Shown here in pieces: positions 1-6,926 of a stretch of DNA of 64,000 nt (its first letter is position 1; the number at the start of each line of letters is the position of its first letter). The position numbers and the translations under genes are program-made. Location of the stretch: positions 62,001 through 126,000 of the forward strand of contig PLYN01000045.1 of assembly GCA_003151815.1 (NCBI GenBank). Reading direction: 5' to 3'. The stretch comes from Bacteroidota bacterium (GTDB taxonomy: Bacteria; Bacteroidota; Bacteroidia; 2-12-FULL-35-15). The notes beneath the pieces are model-generated. The model was given only the letters and a program-made list of their open reading frames with translations, did not search any database and was not told the origin of the DNA.

Positions 1-1384
1 AAACAATCCCTGAAAAATAATAAACGGACTCTTTTCTTTTGATCAATACAATTGCAACCACCAATACAAAGGGCCAAAAAACCAAAATCAAATCGAGCGT
101 TCCCAGCAAGTGCCAAATTATTGTATGAACCAATGCGGAAGCTATAAAAACAAGGGCATATTGTTGATTGGATAATTTAAATTGCTTTAATACAGAAACC
201 ATTTTATCCGCAAATAAAAAACAAACAAACAAAAGCAAACCAATAACAATCAGTGCAACGAAGCTATATTGATTTAAACTAAATAAATTATTGATGCTAA
301 AAGGAATATTGGAATTTTTAATCAACCCTACAAAAAGAGAAGTAATAATCCATGAGAACCAGAAGAAACCAAGAAAGCAGAATAAAGAAAGAATGAGCTT
401 ATTGATACGTTTCAATTTTAACAAAATTCCATCTACATTATATTCTTTGATAATGACATAGCTGATAAAAAATAGTAGTAAAGTATTTATCAACAGATCG
501 CCCAAAGACATGAGCCAAACAGAACTTGCGTCCGCATATATTTTAGGGCTGAATAAATTAAATTCATAAAAAATTCCGGGAAATGAAAACTTGATGGTGA
601 GGTAACGTAAAAAAATAACAGACAGTGCAAACAAAAACAAGGAAACATTATGCCTCACCCCCTGCCCCTCTCCTTCAGAGAGGGGAGTATGAGAGCTGAA
701 TAATTTTTTAAGAAAAAGAACGACCAGCAAAAATCCGAGTAAATTAAATATCAGTGAAAAATAGGATGACAAGGCAATTGAATTGATGGCAGAATTAAAC
801 TCTAATGAAAACAAATAATCGTTGTTGAAATTTTTCACCTCATGTGAGGAATTAGATGGGTTGGCTATGAGTTTTGTTTCCGGAGGAACGGCAAAGTCCT
901 CTTGAAATTCATTTACCAGATATTTATTTTGGTATGGATATTCGCTTTTTATTAAAATTAAACCTATTACAGTTTTTGCAGTGGAAGCATTGGTTTCCGG
1001 CCTCATTACTTCAAACCAGCCGTTATGAAGTTTTACCATTTTTGTGTCCAGGCAAACTTCTTTTTGCCAATTTTCTACGGCAATAGAATTATCGCTCCAA
1101 AATTTTAAGGTATCATTTTCATAGATCAACAATGCAATACCTTCGTCTTCCAATAAAGTAGTAAAATAAGCCGGATTTTGTGCAAAAAGTTGATTGTAGT
1201 TTTGTGTTGCGGTACGCTTTGCCAATGCTAACATTTCCTCATTTAATCGCAATTCCTTTTTGTGTAATTTTTTCTCGAAATCAGCAACAGTAGAGGAAGC
1301 ACTATCCACAAATGGATGATACAAAAAATACGCTGTAATAAAAAGGAGTACAGCAAAAAAAAGGAGGAAAAGTTTGTTTTTCAA
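1..1384 (-). CDS. Membrane sensor protein, probably the N-terminal part of a histidine kinase (partial, runs off left edge)
   Basis: An open minus-strand frame runs from about 1384 to the window edge without a stop. It begins with a hydrophobic segment (KLFLLFFAVLLFITAYFLY), then an extracytoplasmic part of about 200 residues containing YPYQNKYLVNEFQEDF, then at least six further membrane segments. A short periplasmic sensor followed by a multi-span membrane region fits the front half of Bacteroidota two-component sensor kinases, but the kinase core lies outside the window, so the function is inferred. No in-frame ATG is seen near the front; a TTG at 1384 is the best start. It is divergent from the gene at 1509. 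A C-rich palindromic repeat is read in frame as TPLSEGEGQGVR at 653-690, within or beside a membrane linker. Confidence 0.5.
   Translation of the reverse strand, partial: MKNKLFLLFFAVLLFITAYFLYHPFVDSASSTVADFEKKLHKKELRLNEEMLALAKRTATQNYNQLFAQNPAYFTTLLEDEGIALLIYENDTLKFWSDNSIAVENWQKEVCLDTKMVKLHNGWFEVMRPETNASTAKTVIGLILIKSEYPYQNKYLVNEFQEDFAVPPETKLIANPSNSSHEVKNFNNDYLFSLEFNSAINSIALSSYFSLIFNLLGFLLVVLFLKKLFSSHTPLSEGEGQGVRHNVSLFLFALSVIFLRYLTIKFSFPGIFYEFNLFSPKIYADASSVWLMSLGDLLINTLLLFFISYVIIKEYNVDGILLKLKRINKLILSLFCFLGFFWFSWIITSLFVGLIKNSNIPFSINNLFSLNQYSFVALIVIGLLLFVCFLFADKMVSVLKQFKLSNQQYALVFIASALVHTIIWHLLGTLDLILVFWPFVLVVAIVLIKRKESVYYFSGIV
653..690. repeat. C-rich REP-like hairpin element, family A, inside the left-edge gene
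   Basis: The plus strand reads CCTCACCCCCTGCCCCTC, then a near-palindrome with CTCTC/GAGAG arms. The same element (CCTCACCCC followed by a CCCTCTCC/GGAGAGGG hairpin) recurs at 14983, 16433, 20103, 20207, 22986, 62931, 63020 and 63077. Here it is coding and stays in frame. Confidence 0.75.
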
Positions 1385-1508
1385 TTTTTTTTCAGAAAAA
1401 GATTTTATTCGTGTATTTTTACAACCACGGAAAATTAATTAACACAAAACTACTATTTTATAAATCAATTACCGGTGACATTAAGTCGCACAAATTGTAC
1501 CAAATCAA

Positions 1509-3434
1509 ATGGCAAAAAAAAATAACAATTCTTCACCTAAGCCCAACACGAAAAATTCATTGCCTCCAATTACTGAAAATGCGCCTTTTACTTTTAACAA
1601 TTTTAAAGTACAGGCAATCATATTGGTGATCCTTGGATTTATCCTATACGCCAACTCATTCCAAAATGAATATTGTTTGGATGATGGTATTGTAATTCTG
1701 AAAAACGAATATGTACAAAAAGGAATAGCAGGGATTCCTAAAATATTAAGTACCGATGCCTACGATAGTTTTTACAGGCAAATGGGCGCTAAACAGGAAC
1801 TTGCCGGCGGACGATACCGTCCACTTTCTGTCATCACCTTTGCTATTGAAGAATCGTTATTCGGAAGTAAAGAAAAAGTAAAACCACCTGATGACGTTGC
1901 ATTTGTGAGACATGTTTTAAATGTTGTTTTTTATATTTTTTCAATAATCGTACTGTTATACTTTTTGAGAAATTTTATTTTTAAAGACACTCCGCTTGTC
2001 GCATTCATCACCACTTTAATTTTTTTAATTCATCCCATCCATACAGAGGTTATTTCAAACGTAAAAAGCAGGGATGAAATTTTATCTTTTCTATTTGTCA
2101 TACTCACTTTTATAGCTGCGTTGCGTTATCGCGAAAGCAAAGAAAAAAAGAACTTGTTTTATGGATTGTTATTTTATTTTCTTGCCTTACTTTCAAAAGA
2201 ATACGGAATCACTTTGCTGGTGCTAATACCAATGTTACTTTATATTGTCAGCGGTGATTCATTGAAAGAAAGTTTAATCGCAACCATTCCATTTTTTATT
2301 GTCGCTTTTCTATATTTGTATATTCGCTTCCGCATTGTTGGTGTCGGAAAAACCGGTGAAAACCCGGATGTGCTGAATGCTCCATTCAAATTTGCCACCG
2401 GATCAGAAAGATGGGCAACAAAATTTGATATACTGATTCGTTATTTAAAGTTATTGTTTTATCCTGATCCGCTTTCCAGCGATTATTCATATAGCACAAT
2501 TCCTTACAGCAATTTTGGGAACGGAAAAGTATGGATCTCAATAATTCTGCATCTATCGCTAATTGCAACCACGATCGTATTATTTTTCAAGCGTAATATT
2601 TTATCATTTGCGCTTGCATTCTATCTATTGCATTTGGCTTTGGTAGGTAATTTTTTGATGGAGATCGGTGCAACAATGGGCGAACGATTGGTTTATAACT
2701 CTTCCCTTGGATTCGCAATAATTTTAGCCGTTGGAATAAATTGGCTTTTCGAAAAAATTAAGCAGCCCAAAGCAAAAATTATTGTTGAAATTACGTTAGC
2801 AGTTGTTATTACTTTTTGGTGTGCAGACAAAGTCATTAAACGAAATGCACAATGGAAAACAGACTCCATTCTTTTCATTGCCGATGCCGAAACAGTTCCA
2901 AACAGTGTATTGGTGAACGGAAATGCAGGTAAAGCCTACATGGATCTGTCAGAGAAGCCTGAAAACAAAGGTAAAGAGAAAGAATTTGTAGAAAAAGCTA
3001 TTATCCATCTTAACAGAGCTGTTTCGGTACACCCGCGGTATGTAAATGGTTATTTGAATTTAGGAGTGGCGTATTATAAATTAAACGATTTTGACAAAGC
3101 AAAAGAGGAATGGGATATTGCAAAAAGTATCTATCCTAATAATCCGTTTTTAATAACGAATTATAAAGCACTTGGAACAATTTTTTATAATAAGGCGGTA
3201 ACATTGGGTTCAGAAAAACCATTGGAAGTCTCTAAACTAATGGAAGCCATTAAATTATTAGAAAAAGCAGTGGATGTGGATCCCAACAATTCGGGCTATT
3301 GGTATGATTATGGCGGAGTCTGTTATATGGTCCGGGATTTCAATAAAGCCAGATCTGCCTGGGAAAAAACACTTCTTCTTGATCCAAATAACGAGAAAGC
3401 AAAAGTTGGACTTGCTGCTTTGCCGCCGAAATAG
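1509..3434 (+). CDS. Membrane glycosyltransferase-like protein with C-terminal TPR repeats (TMTC-like)
   Basis: This 641-residue protein has about ten hydrophobic membrane segments in residues 30-440 and TPR-like repeats in the last 170 residues (for example VNGYLNLGVAYYKLNDFDKA and SGYWYDYGGVCYMVRDFNKA). Early loops carry the motifs LDDGIVI, GGRYRPLSV and HPIHTEVISNVKSRDEIL, which resemble the GT-C/TMTC group of O-mannosyltransferase-like proteins that also join a multi-span membrane part to TPRs. The likely role is transfer of a lipid-linked sugar to protein at the membrane; the substrate is unknown. The start ATG at 1509 follows an AT-rich spacer shared with the divergent gene at 1384. A repeat-rich spacer follows the stop. 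Confidence 0.7.
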   Translation: MAKKNNNSSPKPNTKNSLPPITENAPFTFNNFKVQAIILVILGFILYANSFQNEYCLDDGIVILKNEYVQKGIAGIPKILSTDAYDSFYRQMGAKQELAGGRYRPLSVITFAIEESLFGSKEKVKPPDDVAFVRHVLNVVFYIFSIIVLLYFLRNFIFKDTPLVAFITTLIFLIHPIHTEVISNVKSRDEILSFLFVILTFIAALRYRESKEKKNLFYGLLFYFLALLSKEYGITLLVLIPMLLYIVSGDSLKESLIATIPFFIVAFLYLYIRFRIVGVGKTGENPDVLNAPFKFATGSERWATKFDILIRYLKLLFYPDPLSSDYSYSTIPYSNFGNGKVWISIILHLSLIATTIVLFFKRNILSFALAFYLLHLALVGNFLMEIGATMGERLVYNSSLGFAIILAVGINWLFEKIKQPKAKIIVEITLAVVITFWCADKVIKRNAQWKTDSILFIADAETVPNSVLVNGNAGKAYMDLSEKPENKGKEKEFVEKAIIHLNRAVSVHPRYVNGYLNLGVAYYKLNDFDKAKEEWDIAKSIYPNNPFLITNYKALGTIFYNKAVTLGSEKPLEVSKLMEAIKLLEKAVDVDPNNSGYWYDYGGVCYMVRDFNKARSAWEKTLLLDPNNEKAKVGLAALPPK

Positions 3435-3473
3435 TTTAGTTTAAAGTTGGAAAGTTTAAAGTTTGAAAGTTTT
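3433..3473. repeat. Interspersed AAAGTTTGAAAGTT-type repeat
   Basis: Directly after the stop of the TMTC-like gene the plus strand has a run of AGTTTAAAGTT, GGAAAGTTTAAAG and TTTGAAAGTT units. The same unit is found twice, in opposite orientation, inside tilS at 33091-33163 and 33221-33253. Confidence 0.6.
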
Positions 3474-3548
3474 TCTGCTAAAACCCTAAATCTAATTTAA
3501 GGGAACTGATCAGTGATATATCTATAATTTTTTCAGGACTTTATTGTT

Positions 3549-3556
3549 TAAATTTG
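3549..3556 (+). promoter_or_regulatory. Bacteroidota-type -7 promoter box (TAAATTTG)
   Basis: TAAATTTG matches the TAnnTTTG consensus and ends four bases before the ATG at 3561, so any transcript would be leaderless or nearly so. No clear -33 TTG lies 18-20 bases upstream. Confidence 0.45.
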
Positions 3557-3560
3557 TTTT

Positions 3561-4046
3561 ATGGAATATTTTCAACTGTTTAAAAAATTATCGCAACAAC
3601 AAGTCCGTTATTTAATATGTGGTGGATTGGCTGTAAATATTTATGGTATTCCCAGAATGACTGCCGATATTGATTTGTTGCTTGATTTTACAGATGAAAA
3701 TATTGACAAATTTGAGAACGCTGTTAAATTACTTATGTACCAATCAACAATTCACGTTTCTATAAAAACATTCGTTAATAAAGAAGAGCGGCAAAAAGTT
3801 ATAAAAGATAAAAACCTGATTGCATATTCCTATTTCAATAGTCAATCAAATTATATGAATTTGGATGTACTAATGGATGTTCCGATTGCATTTGATGAAT
3901 TATGGGATAAAAAAGAAGAGCGAATTGTTGATGGAACTTCTGTCAATCTTGTGTCAATTGAACATCTTATCTTAATGAAAAAATATGCTAATCGTAAACA
4001 GGATATTGATGATGTAATTTTATTATCAAAACTTTTAAAAAAATGA
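3561..4046 (+). CDS. Nucleotidyltransferase-fold protein (MNT/AbiEii-like)
   Basis: The 161-residue product has the nucleotidyltransferase signature GGLAVNIYGIPRMTADIDLL (GG followed by a DxD pair) near residues 21-40, and a second acidic strand, LDVLMD, near residue 104. These are the elements of the minimal nucleotidyltransferase fold seen in MNT antitoxins and AbiEii-type toxins. The stop overlaps the next gene's ATG by four bases (ATGA), so the two are probably translated together. That layout and the accessory surroundings suggest a toxin-antitoxin-like pair; which partner would be toxic cannot be told. A stand-alone nucleotidyltransferase without toxin function is possible. Confidence 0.7.
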   Translation: MEYFQLFKKLSQQQVRYLICGGLAVNIYGIPRMTADIDLLLDFTDENIDKFENAVKLLMYQSTIHVSIKTFVNKEERQKVIKDKNLIAYSYFNSQSNYMNLDVLMDVPIAFDELWDKKEERIVDGTSVNLVSIEHLILMKKYANRKQDIDDVILLSKLLKK

Positions 4047-4240
4047 GTATCCCTATTATCCCAAAAGCTGAGAATGCCGACAAAGGTTTTCATTACACCG
4101 TTACCGATGAACAAATAAAAGAACATCAAAAACGCAGTGTAAAAGAGATATTCGAATGGTTGGAAGAAACCAATAAATTTATTTATGCGATGCAAACTCC
4201 TGAAGAACGTGCAAGAATGAGAAGAGCTAAGAACTTTTGA
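4043..4240 (+). CDS. Small charged protein paired with the upstream nucleotidyltransferase
   Basis: This is a 65-residue hydrophilic protein, mostly predicted helix, with the segment RSVKEIFEWLEETNKFIY followed by a basic tail (EERARMRRAKNF). It has no signal peptide or membrane segment. Its ATG overlaps the stop of the nucleotidyltransferase gene. It resembles small conserved hypothetical proteins carrying an EWLEExNxF motif that are encoded beside nucleotidyltransferases; function unknown. Translational coupling supports a complex or a toxin-antitoxin relation, which is inference. Confidence 0.6.
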   Translation: MSIPIIPKAENADKGFHYTVTDEQIKEHQKRSVKEIFEWLEETNKFIYAMQTPEERARMRRAKNF

Positions 4241-4296
4241 GTTCGTTTTTGTGTAAAAATACTGCATATATTAATTAACCAGCAGCCTAAATTAAA

Positions 4297-4510
4297 ATGA
4301 AAAAAACAGTATTATTTATTGCAGTTCTATGTGTGCATTTGTACTTCTACCAATTCAGGAGGAGGCGTTTATTGGATCCCTACAACAGATAGCATAACTT
4401 ATCTTAAATCTACAAAAGCTCAAGCCAGAGTGCATTGTTTAAGTTCTACCGCAGTAATTTCCGGAACAGGATTCCAACACTTTAATACCACCACCTGCAC
4501 ATTAAAATAA
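4297..4510 (+). pseudogene. Small secreted or lipoprotein gene broken by a frameshift
   Basis: An ATG at 4297 opens a typical signal sequence (MKKTVLFIAVLC), but that frame stops after about 31 residues. The neighbouring frame, open from 4319 to 4510, continues as CICTSTNSGGGVYWIP and ends in TTTCTLK, which looks like a small secreted product. One inserted base (or two lost) near 4325-4335 would join them. It could be a decayed gene, a sequencing error, or chance. Confidence 0.4.
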
Positions 4511-4536
4511 GCTCGCCAGATTAGTTGCCTACGGAG

Positions 4537-5097
4537 TTACTTTTTAATTTTAAATCCGATTTTTGTTCTTGGTTTTGCTTTGGGAACAGGTTTTGGATTC
4601 TCTTTCTTTTCAAGCAACTCATCTAAATATTGAAAAACGAGTTCAATATTTTTGGTATTATTCTCTGTTTTCTTTTTTATTTCTTCAAAAGCTAATCGTA
4701 GTTCTGTATTATCTAACAGCATTTCTCTAAGCCTTACAAAAGCATCTATAATAATAAAACTTACCTTTTCCGCTCTATCACTTTTTAATACGTTTGACAA
4801 TTGTAAGACTCCATGTTCCGTGAAAACCATTGGTAAATATCGTGCTCCGCCTCTTCCTGTTTTTGAGGTCGCAATTTGCGACCTCAAAGAAGCATCCTCT
4901 TTTTCTGTAAGTTCAAACATGTATTTTTCCGGAAAGCGACTTATATTCCTTTTCACCTGTTCCTTCAGTCGTTTAGTTTCAACCTGATACAATTCTGCTA
5001 AATCACTATCCAACATTACTTTTTGTCCTCTGATAAAATAGATTTTACTCATTACTACTTCTTCGGATATCATTAATGCTATCTCTTTCTTTGCCAT
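4537..5097 (-). CDS. ORF6N-domain DNA-binding protein (KilA-N related)
   Basis: The 186-residue product carries an ORF6N domain over residues 15-110: IYFIRGQKVMLDSDLAELY, TKRLKEQVKRNISRFP, LRSQIATS, then VFTEHGVLQLSNVL and LREML. The C-terminal third is a helical stretch followed by a Lys/Pro-rich basic tail (PKPVPKAKPRTKIGFKIKK). ORF6N is a probable DNA-binding domain common in phage and Bacteroidota accessory regions; the target is unknown. A 27-base perfect palindrome lies within the coding sequence over the LRSQIATS codons, and two more palindromes with the same TCGCAAnTTGCGA core lie just upstream of the start, which suggests self-binding or a shared origin. Confidence 0.8.
   Translation of the reverse strand: MAKKEIALMISEEVVMSKIYFIRGQKVMLDSDLAELYQVETKRLKEQVKRNISRFPEKYMFELTEKEDASLRSQIATSKTGRGGARYLPMVFTEHGVLQLSNVLKSDRAEKVSFIIIDAFVRLREMLLDNTELRLAFEEIKKKTENNTKNIELVFQYLDELLEKKENPKPVPKAKPRTKIGFKIKK
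4862..4888. repeat. 27-base perfect palindrome inside the ORF6N gene
   Basis: Arms of 13 bases (TTTGAGGTCGCAA / TTGCGACCTCAAA) surround a single T. The sequence encodes LRSQIATS on the minus strand. It shares its core with 5110-5152 and 5174-5198. Confidence 0.85.
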
Positions 5098-5109
5098 ATT
5101 TTATTGGGT

Positions 5110-5152
5110 TTCAAAAATAAGGTATCGCAAATTGCGATACCTTATTTTTGAA
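5110..5152. promoter_or_regulatory. 43-base perfect palindrome just upstream of the ORF6N start
   Basis: Arms of 21 bases (outer AAAAATAAGGTA, inner TCGCAA) flank a single A. The near edge is 12 bases before the ATG at 5097, so it would form a long hairpin in the 5' leader or act as an operator overlapping the promoter. Confidence 0.65.
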
Positions 5153-5173
5153 GTGGTAAATTTAATTATTTTT

Positions 5174-5198
5174 TTGAGGTCGCAAATTGCGACATCAA
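5174..5198. promoter_or_regulatory. Second upstream palindrome of the ORF6N gene
   Basis: TTGAGGTCGCAA and TTGCGACATCAA flank a single A, with one mismatched pair. The left arm is identical to the palindrome inside the gene. Its centre is 55 bases from that of the 5110-5152 palindrome. Confidence 0.6.
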
Positions 5199-5222
5199 GA
5201 TTGTATTCGCAATAGTAATAAA

Positions 5223-5253
5223 AAAACACTTTATCTTTTTAGCAAAGTGTTTT
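5223..5253. terminator. Bidirectional stem-loop terminator
   Basis: AAAACACTTT and AAAGTGTTTT form a 10-bp stem with an 11-base loop, and T-rich runs follow on both strands. It would stop minus-strand transcripts coming from the ParB-like gene before they reach the ORF6N region. Confidence 0.55.
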
Positions 5254-5271
5254 AGTTTTTTATTCTGTGTA

Positions 5272-5382
5272 TAAGGCGGGACGCCTTGTTAAAAGCGACA
5301 TAGCAGTTTACCCTGAGCTTGTCGAAGGGCAACGCCGAACTGCTTCGTTAATTTATTTTTGATACGCTACGCTTAACGGAGA
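5272..5382. repeat. Composite multi-hairpin repeat, copy 1
   Basis: It contains AAGGCGGGACGCCTT, a conserved TTAAAAGCGACATAGC block, a family-E motif (CTGAGCTTGTCGAAG) inserted in the middle, and a closing block ACGCCGAACTGCTTCG to GCTTAACGGAG. Copies are at 5506-5558 (right part only) and 6093-6186. The rest of the 467-base gap 5098-5564 holds the ORF6N palindromes, a terminator and a short GC-rich patch near 5448-5505, with no gene seen. Confidence 0.65.
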
Positions 5383-5505
5383 TTTATTCTCTTCCAATAA
5401 TAATTTTACTATGGCAAGATGCCAAAAAATAATCGGCACGAGTTGAAAACTGCGCGCCTGCGCTGATTGACACACTCGCGCGGGCGGGAGCGACGGAGCG
5501 GGACG

Positions 5506-5558
5506 CAACGCCGAACTGCTCCGTTAATTTATTTTTGATACACTACGCTTAACGGAGA
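5506..5558. repeat. Composite multi-hairpin repeat, copy 2 (right part)
   Basis: It runs from AACGCCGAACTGCTCCGTTA to CTACGCTTAACGGAG, with CTCCGTTAA/TTAACGGAG arms forming a stem. It ends six bases downstream of the stop codon of the ParB-like gene. Confidence 0.7.
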
Positions 5559-5564
5559 CTTTTA

Positions 5565-5936
5565 TTAAACGATCTTACAAGGAATTAAAACATCTTCATC
5601 AAAAGTATATACAGCACACATTCTATGATATCCATCAGCAATAATTGTTTTTACAGTTCCATTATCCCGAACTAATAAAATGGGCGATAATGCAATTCCT
5701 TTGTCTATCTTTTCAACATTAGTGATCACATGTGAATTACTAACCCCAAGTAAAGAGAGTTGCGATGCCCTAAAAATATCCTTCGCTTTAAAATAAACCA
5801 TGGGACTTCTTTTTAATTGTTTTATCAATTTTGAAACAACGTTTGGTGGATAAATTAAATTAAGATATGAAACAGCTCCCGGATAATCATGTTTAGCAAG
5901 CTTATTCAGCCATTTTATTTGTTTCTTATTTTTCAT
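5565..5936 (-). CDS. ParB-like fold protein, conserved hypothetical
   Basis: The 123-residue protein carries the motif IADGYHRMCAVY near residue 100, typical of the ParB/sulfiredoxin-like fold, preceded by LSPILLVRDNG and followed by DEDVLIPCKIV. The front half contains KHDYPGAVSYLNLIYP and KAKDIFRAS. Members of this family occur widely as single-domain proteins of unknown role; there is no DNA-binding helix-turn-helix region as in chromosomal ParB, so partitioning is unlikely. It sits between two copies of a composite repeat, in an accessory stretch, with copy 2 starting just after its stop codon. Confidence 0.65.
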   Translation of the reverse strand: MKNKKQIKWLNKLAKHDYPGAVSYLNLIYPPNVVSKLIKQLKRSPMVYFKAKDIFRASQLSLLGVSNSHVITNVEKIDKGIALSPILLVRDNGTVKTIIADGYHRMCAVYTFDEDVLIPCKIV

Positions 5937-6092
5937 TGTTAGATATTATTAAATTATTTTAAGACTTGCTGAATTATAAGCAACGAAATTATGAAATACA
6001 ATTATTATTTTTTGTTTACATATAATGTTAAACTCAGCGTCATGCTATGCTTAATTTAACAGGTCTCCGGTCTATTCTGTTTTTTATTTATG

Positions 6093-6186
6093 TTAAGGCG
6101 GAACGCCTTTTTAAAAGCGACGTAGCGAGACGCTACGCCGAACTGCTCCGTAATTTTATTTATTTTGACAAGCTACGCTTAACTGA
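6093..6186. repeat. Composite multi-hairpin repeat, copy 3
   Basis: Three potential stems follow each other: AAGGCG/CGCCTT, CGTAGC/GCTACG, and a weaker CTCCGTAA/TTAACTGAG pair. It ends four bases from the stop codon of the lipoprotein gene at 6191. The remainder of the 5937-6190 spacer is AT-rich without visible genes. Confidence 0.7.
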
Positions 6187-6190
6187 GTAA

Positions 6191-6895
6191 CTAATAATAG
6201 GTAATCTCTCTTTCTGTAATTGTTTTACATTTATCACCTTTATATTGGGACTGTTTTATCCAATTCAAATTTTTTTCATACTCATACTTGTAAGTGTATT
6301 TATAAGAAAGGCTTCCAGACCAATCCTCTTCCATTTTATTACCCTTTTCATCATACTTGTAAGTGATTTTATTACTATCAATGATTCCGCCATTCAAGTC
6401 GTACCCGTACTCATTCCATTCAATCTTATTCCCTTTGTCGTTAAACTTGTATGTGTGTTTACTATCAAGGATTCCATTTGAGTCGTATACATTCATTTCA
6501 GTCTTATTCCTCTTATCATCATACTTGCAATTGTAAGTGATTTTACTACCATCTGGTTTGTACCAATTCTCTTCAATCATCTTCCCCTTATCATCATACT
6601 TGTAAGTGATTTTCTTATAAAGGCTTCCTTTGTAGTACACATTCTCTTCCATCTTATTCCCCTTGTCGTTAAAAATATAGGTAATAGACGAGTTTATATC
6701 CCCCTTTTGTATTTCGCCAAATTTTTCAACTGCGTCATATGTATTTTCCTGTAGTTGCTTCACCTGACCCTTTAGATTCATATCTTTTAAATCGTTTTTT
6801 TGTTCTTGCGCCTCGTTATTCTGTTTTTGCACTGTGCCACTGCACGAACATAATAGTGAGATAGCTAAACTTAAAATAAATAGTTTTGTTTTCAT
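6191..6895 (-). CDS. Lipoprotein with YD-like repeated beta-strand units
   Basis: The 234-residue product starts with a lipoprotein signal peptide (lipobox LLCSC, lipidated Cys near 17), then a Gln/Asn-rich linker, then at least six units of the form YKYDDKGKMIEENWY or YKFNDKGNKIEWNEY. Such repeats build extended beta-hairpin arrays in Bacteroidota surface lipoproteins; no enzymatic motif is visible. It lies 31 bases downstream of the 153-residue gene on the same strand and may be co-transcribed with it. The repeats may allow copy-number change by recombination. Confidence 0.65.
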   Translation of the reverse strand: MKTKLFILSLAISLLCSCSGTVQKQNNEAQEQKNDLKDMNLKGQVKQLQENTYDAVEKFGEIQKGDINSSITYIFNDKGNKMEENVYYKGSLYKKITYKYDDKGKMIEENWYKPDGSKITYNCKYDDKRNKTEMNVYDSNGILDSKHTYKFNDKGNKIEWNEYGYDLNGGIIDSNKITYKYDEKGNKMEEDWSGSLSYKYTYKYEYEKNLNWIKQSQYKGDKCKTITEREITYY

Positions 6896-6926
6896 TTTTT
6901 TGTTGTTATTGTCATTAGGATGAAGA

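Noticed and set aside
874-1086. Plus-strand open frame near the left edge
   Set aside because: It overlaps the minus-strand sensor gene, which shows clear membrane and sensor-like sequence.
5448-5505. GC-rich patch as a foreign gene fragment
   Set aside because: Too short and without an open frame; probably part of the repeat cluster.
5272-6186. Integron attC sites
   Set aside because: GTTAAGC and GCTTAAC boxes are present, but in the reverse order relative to the stem expected of attC, and no integrase gene is in the window.
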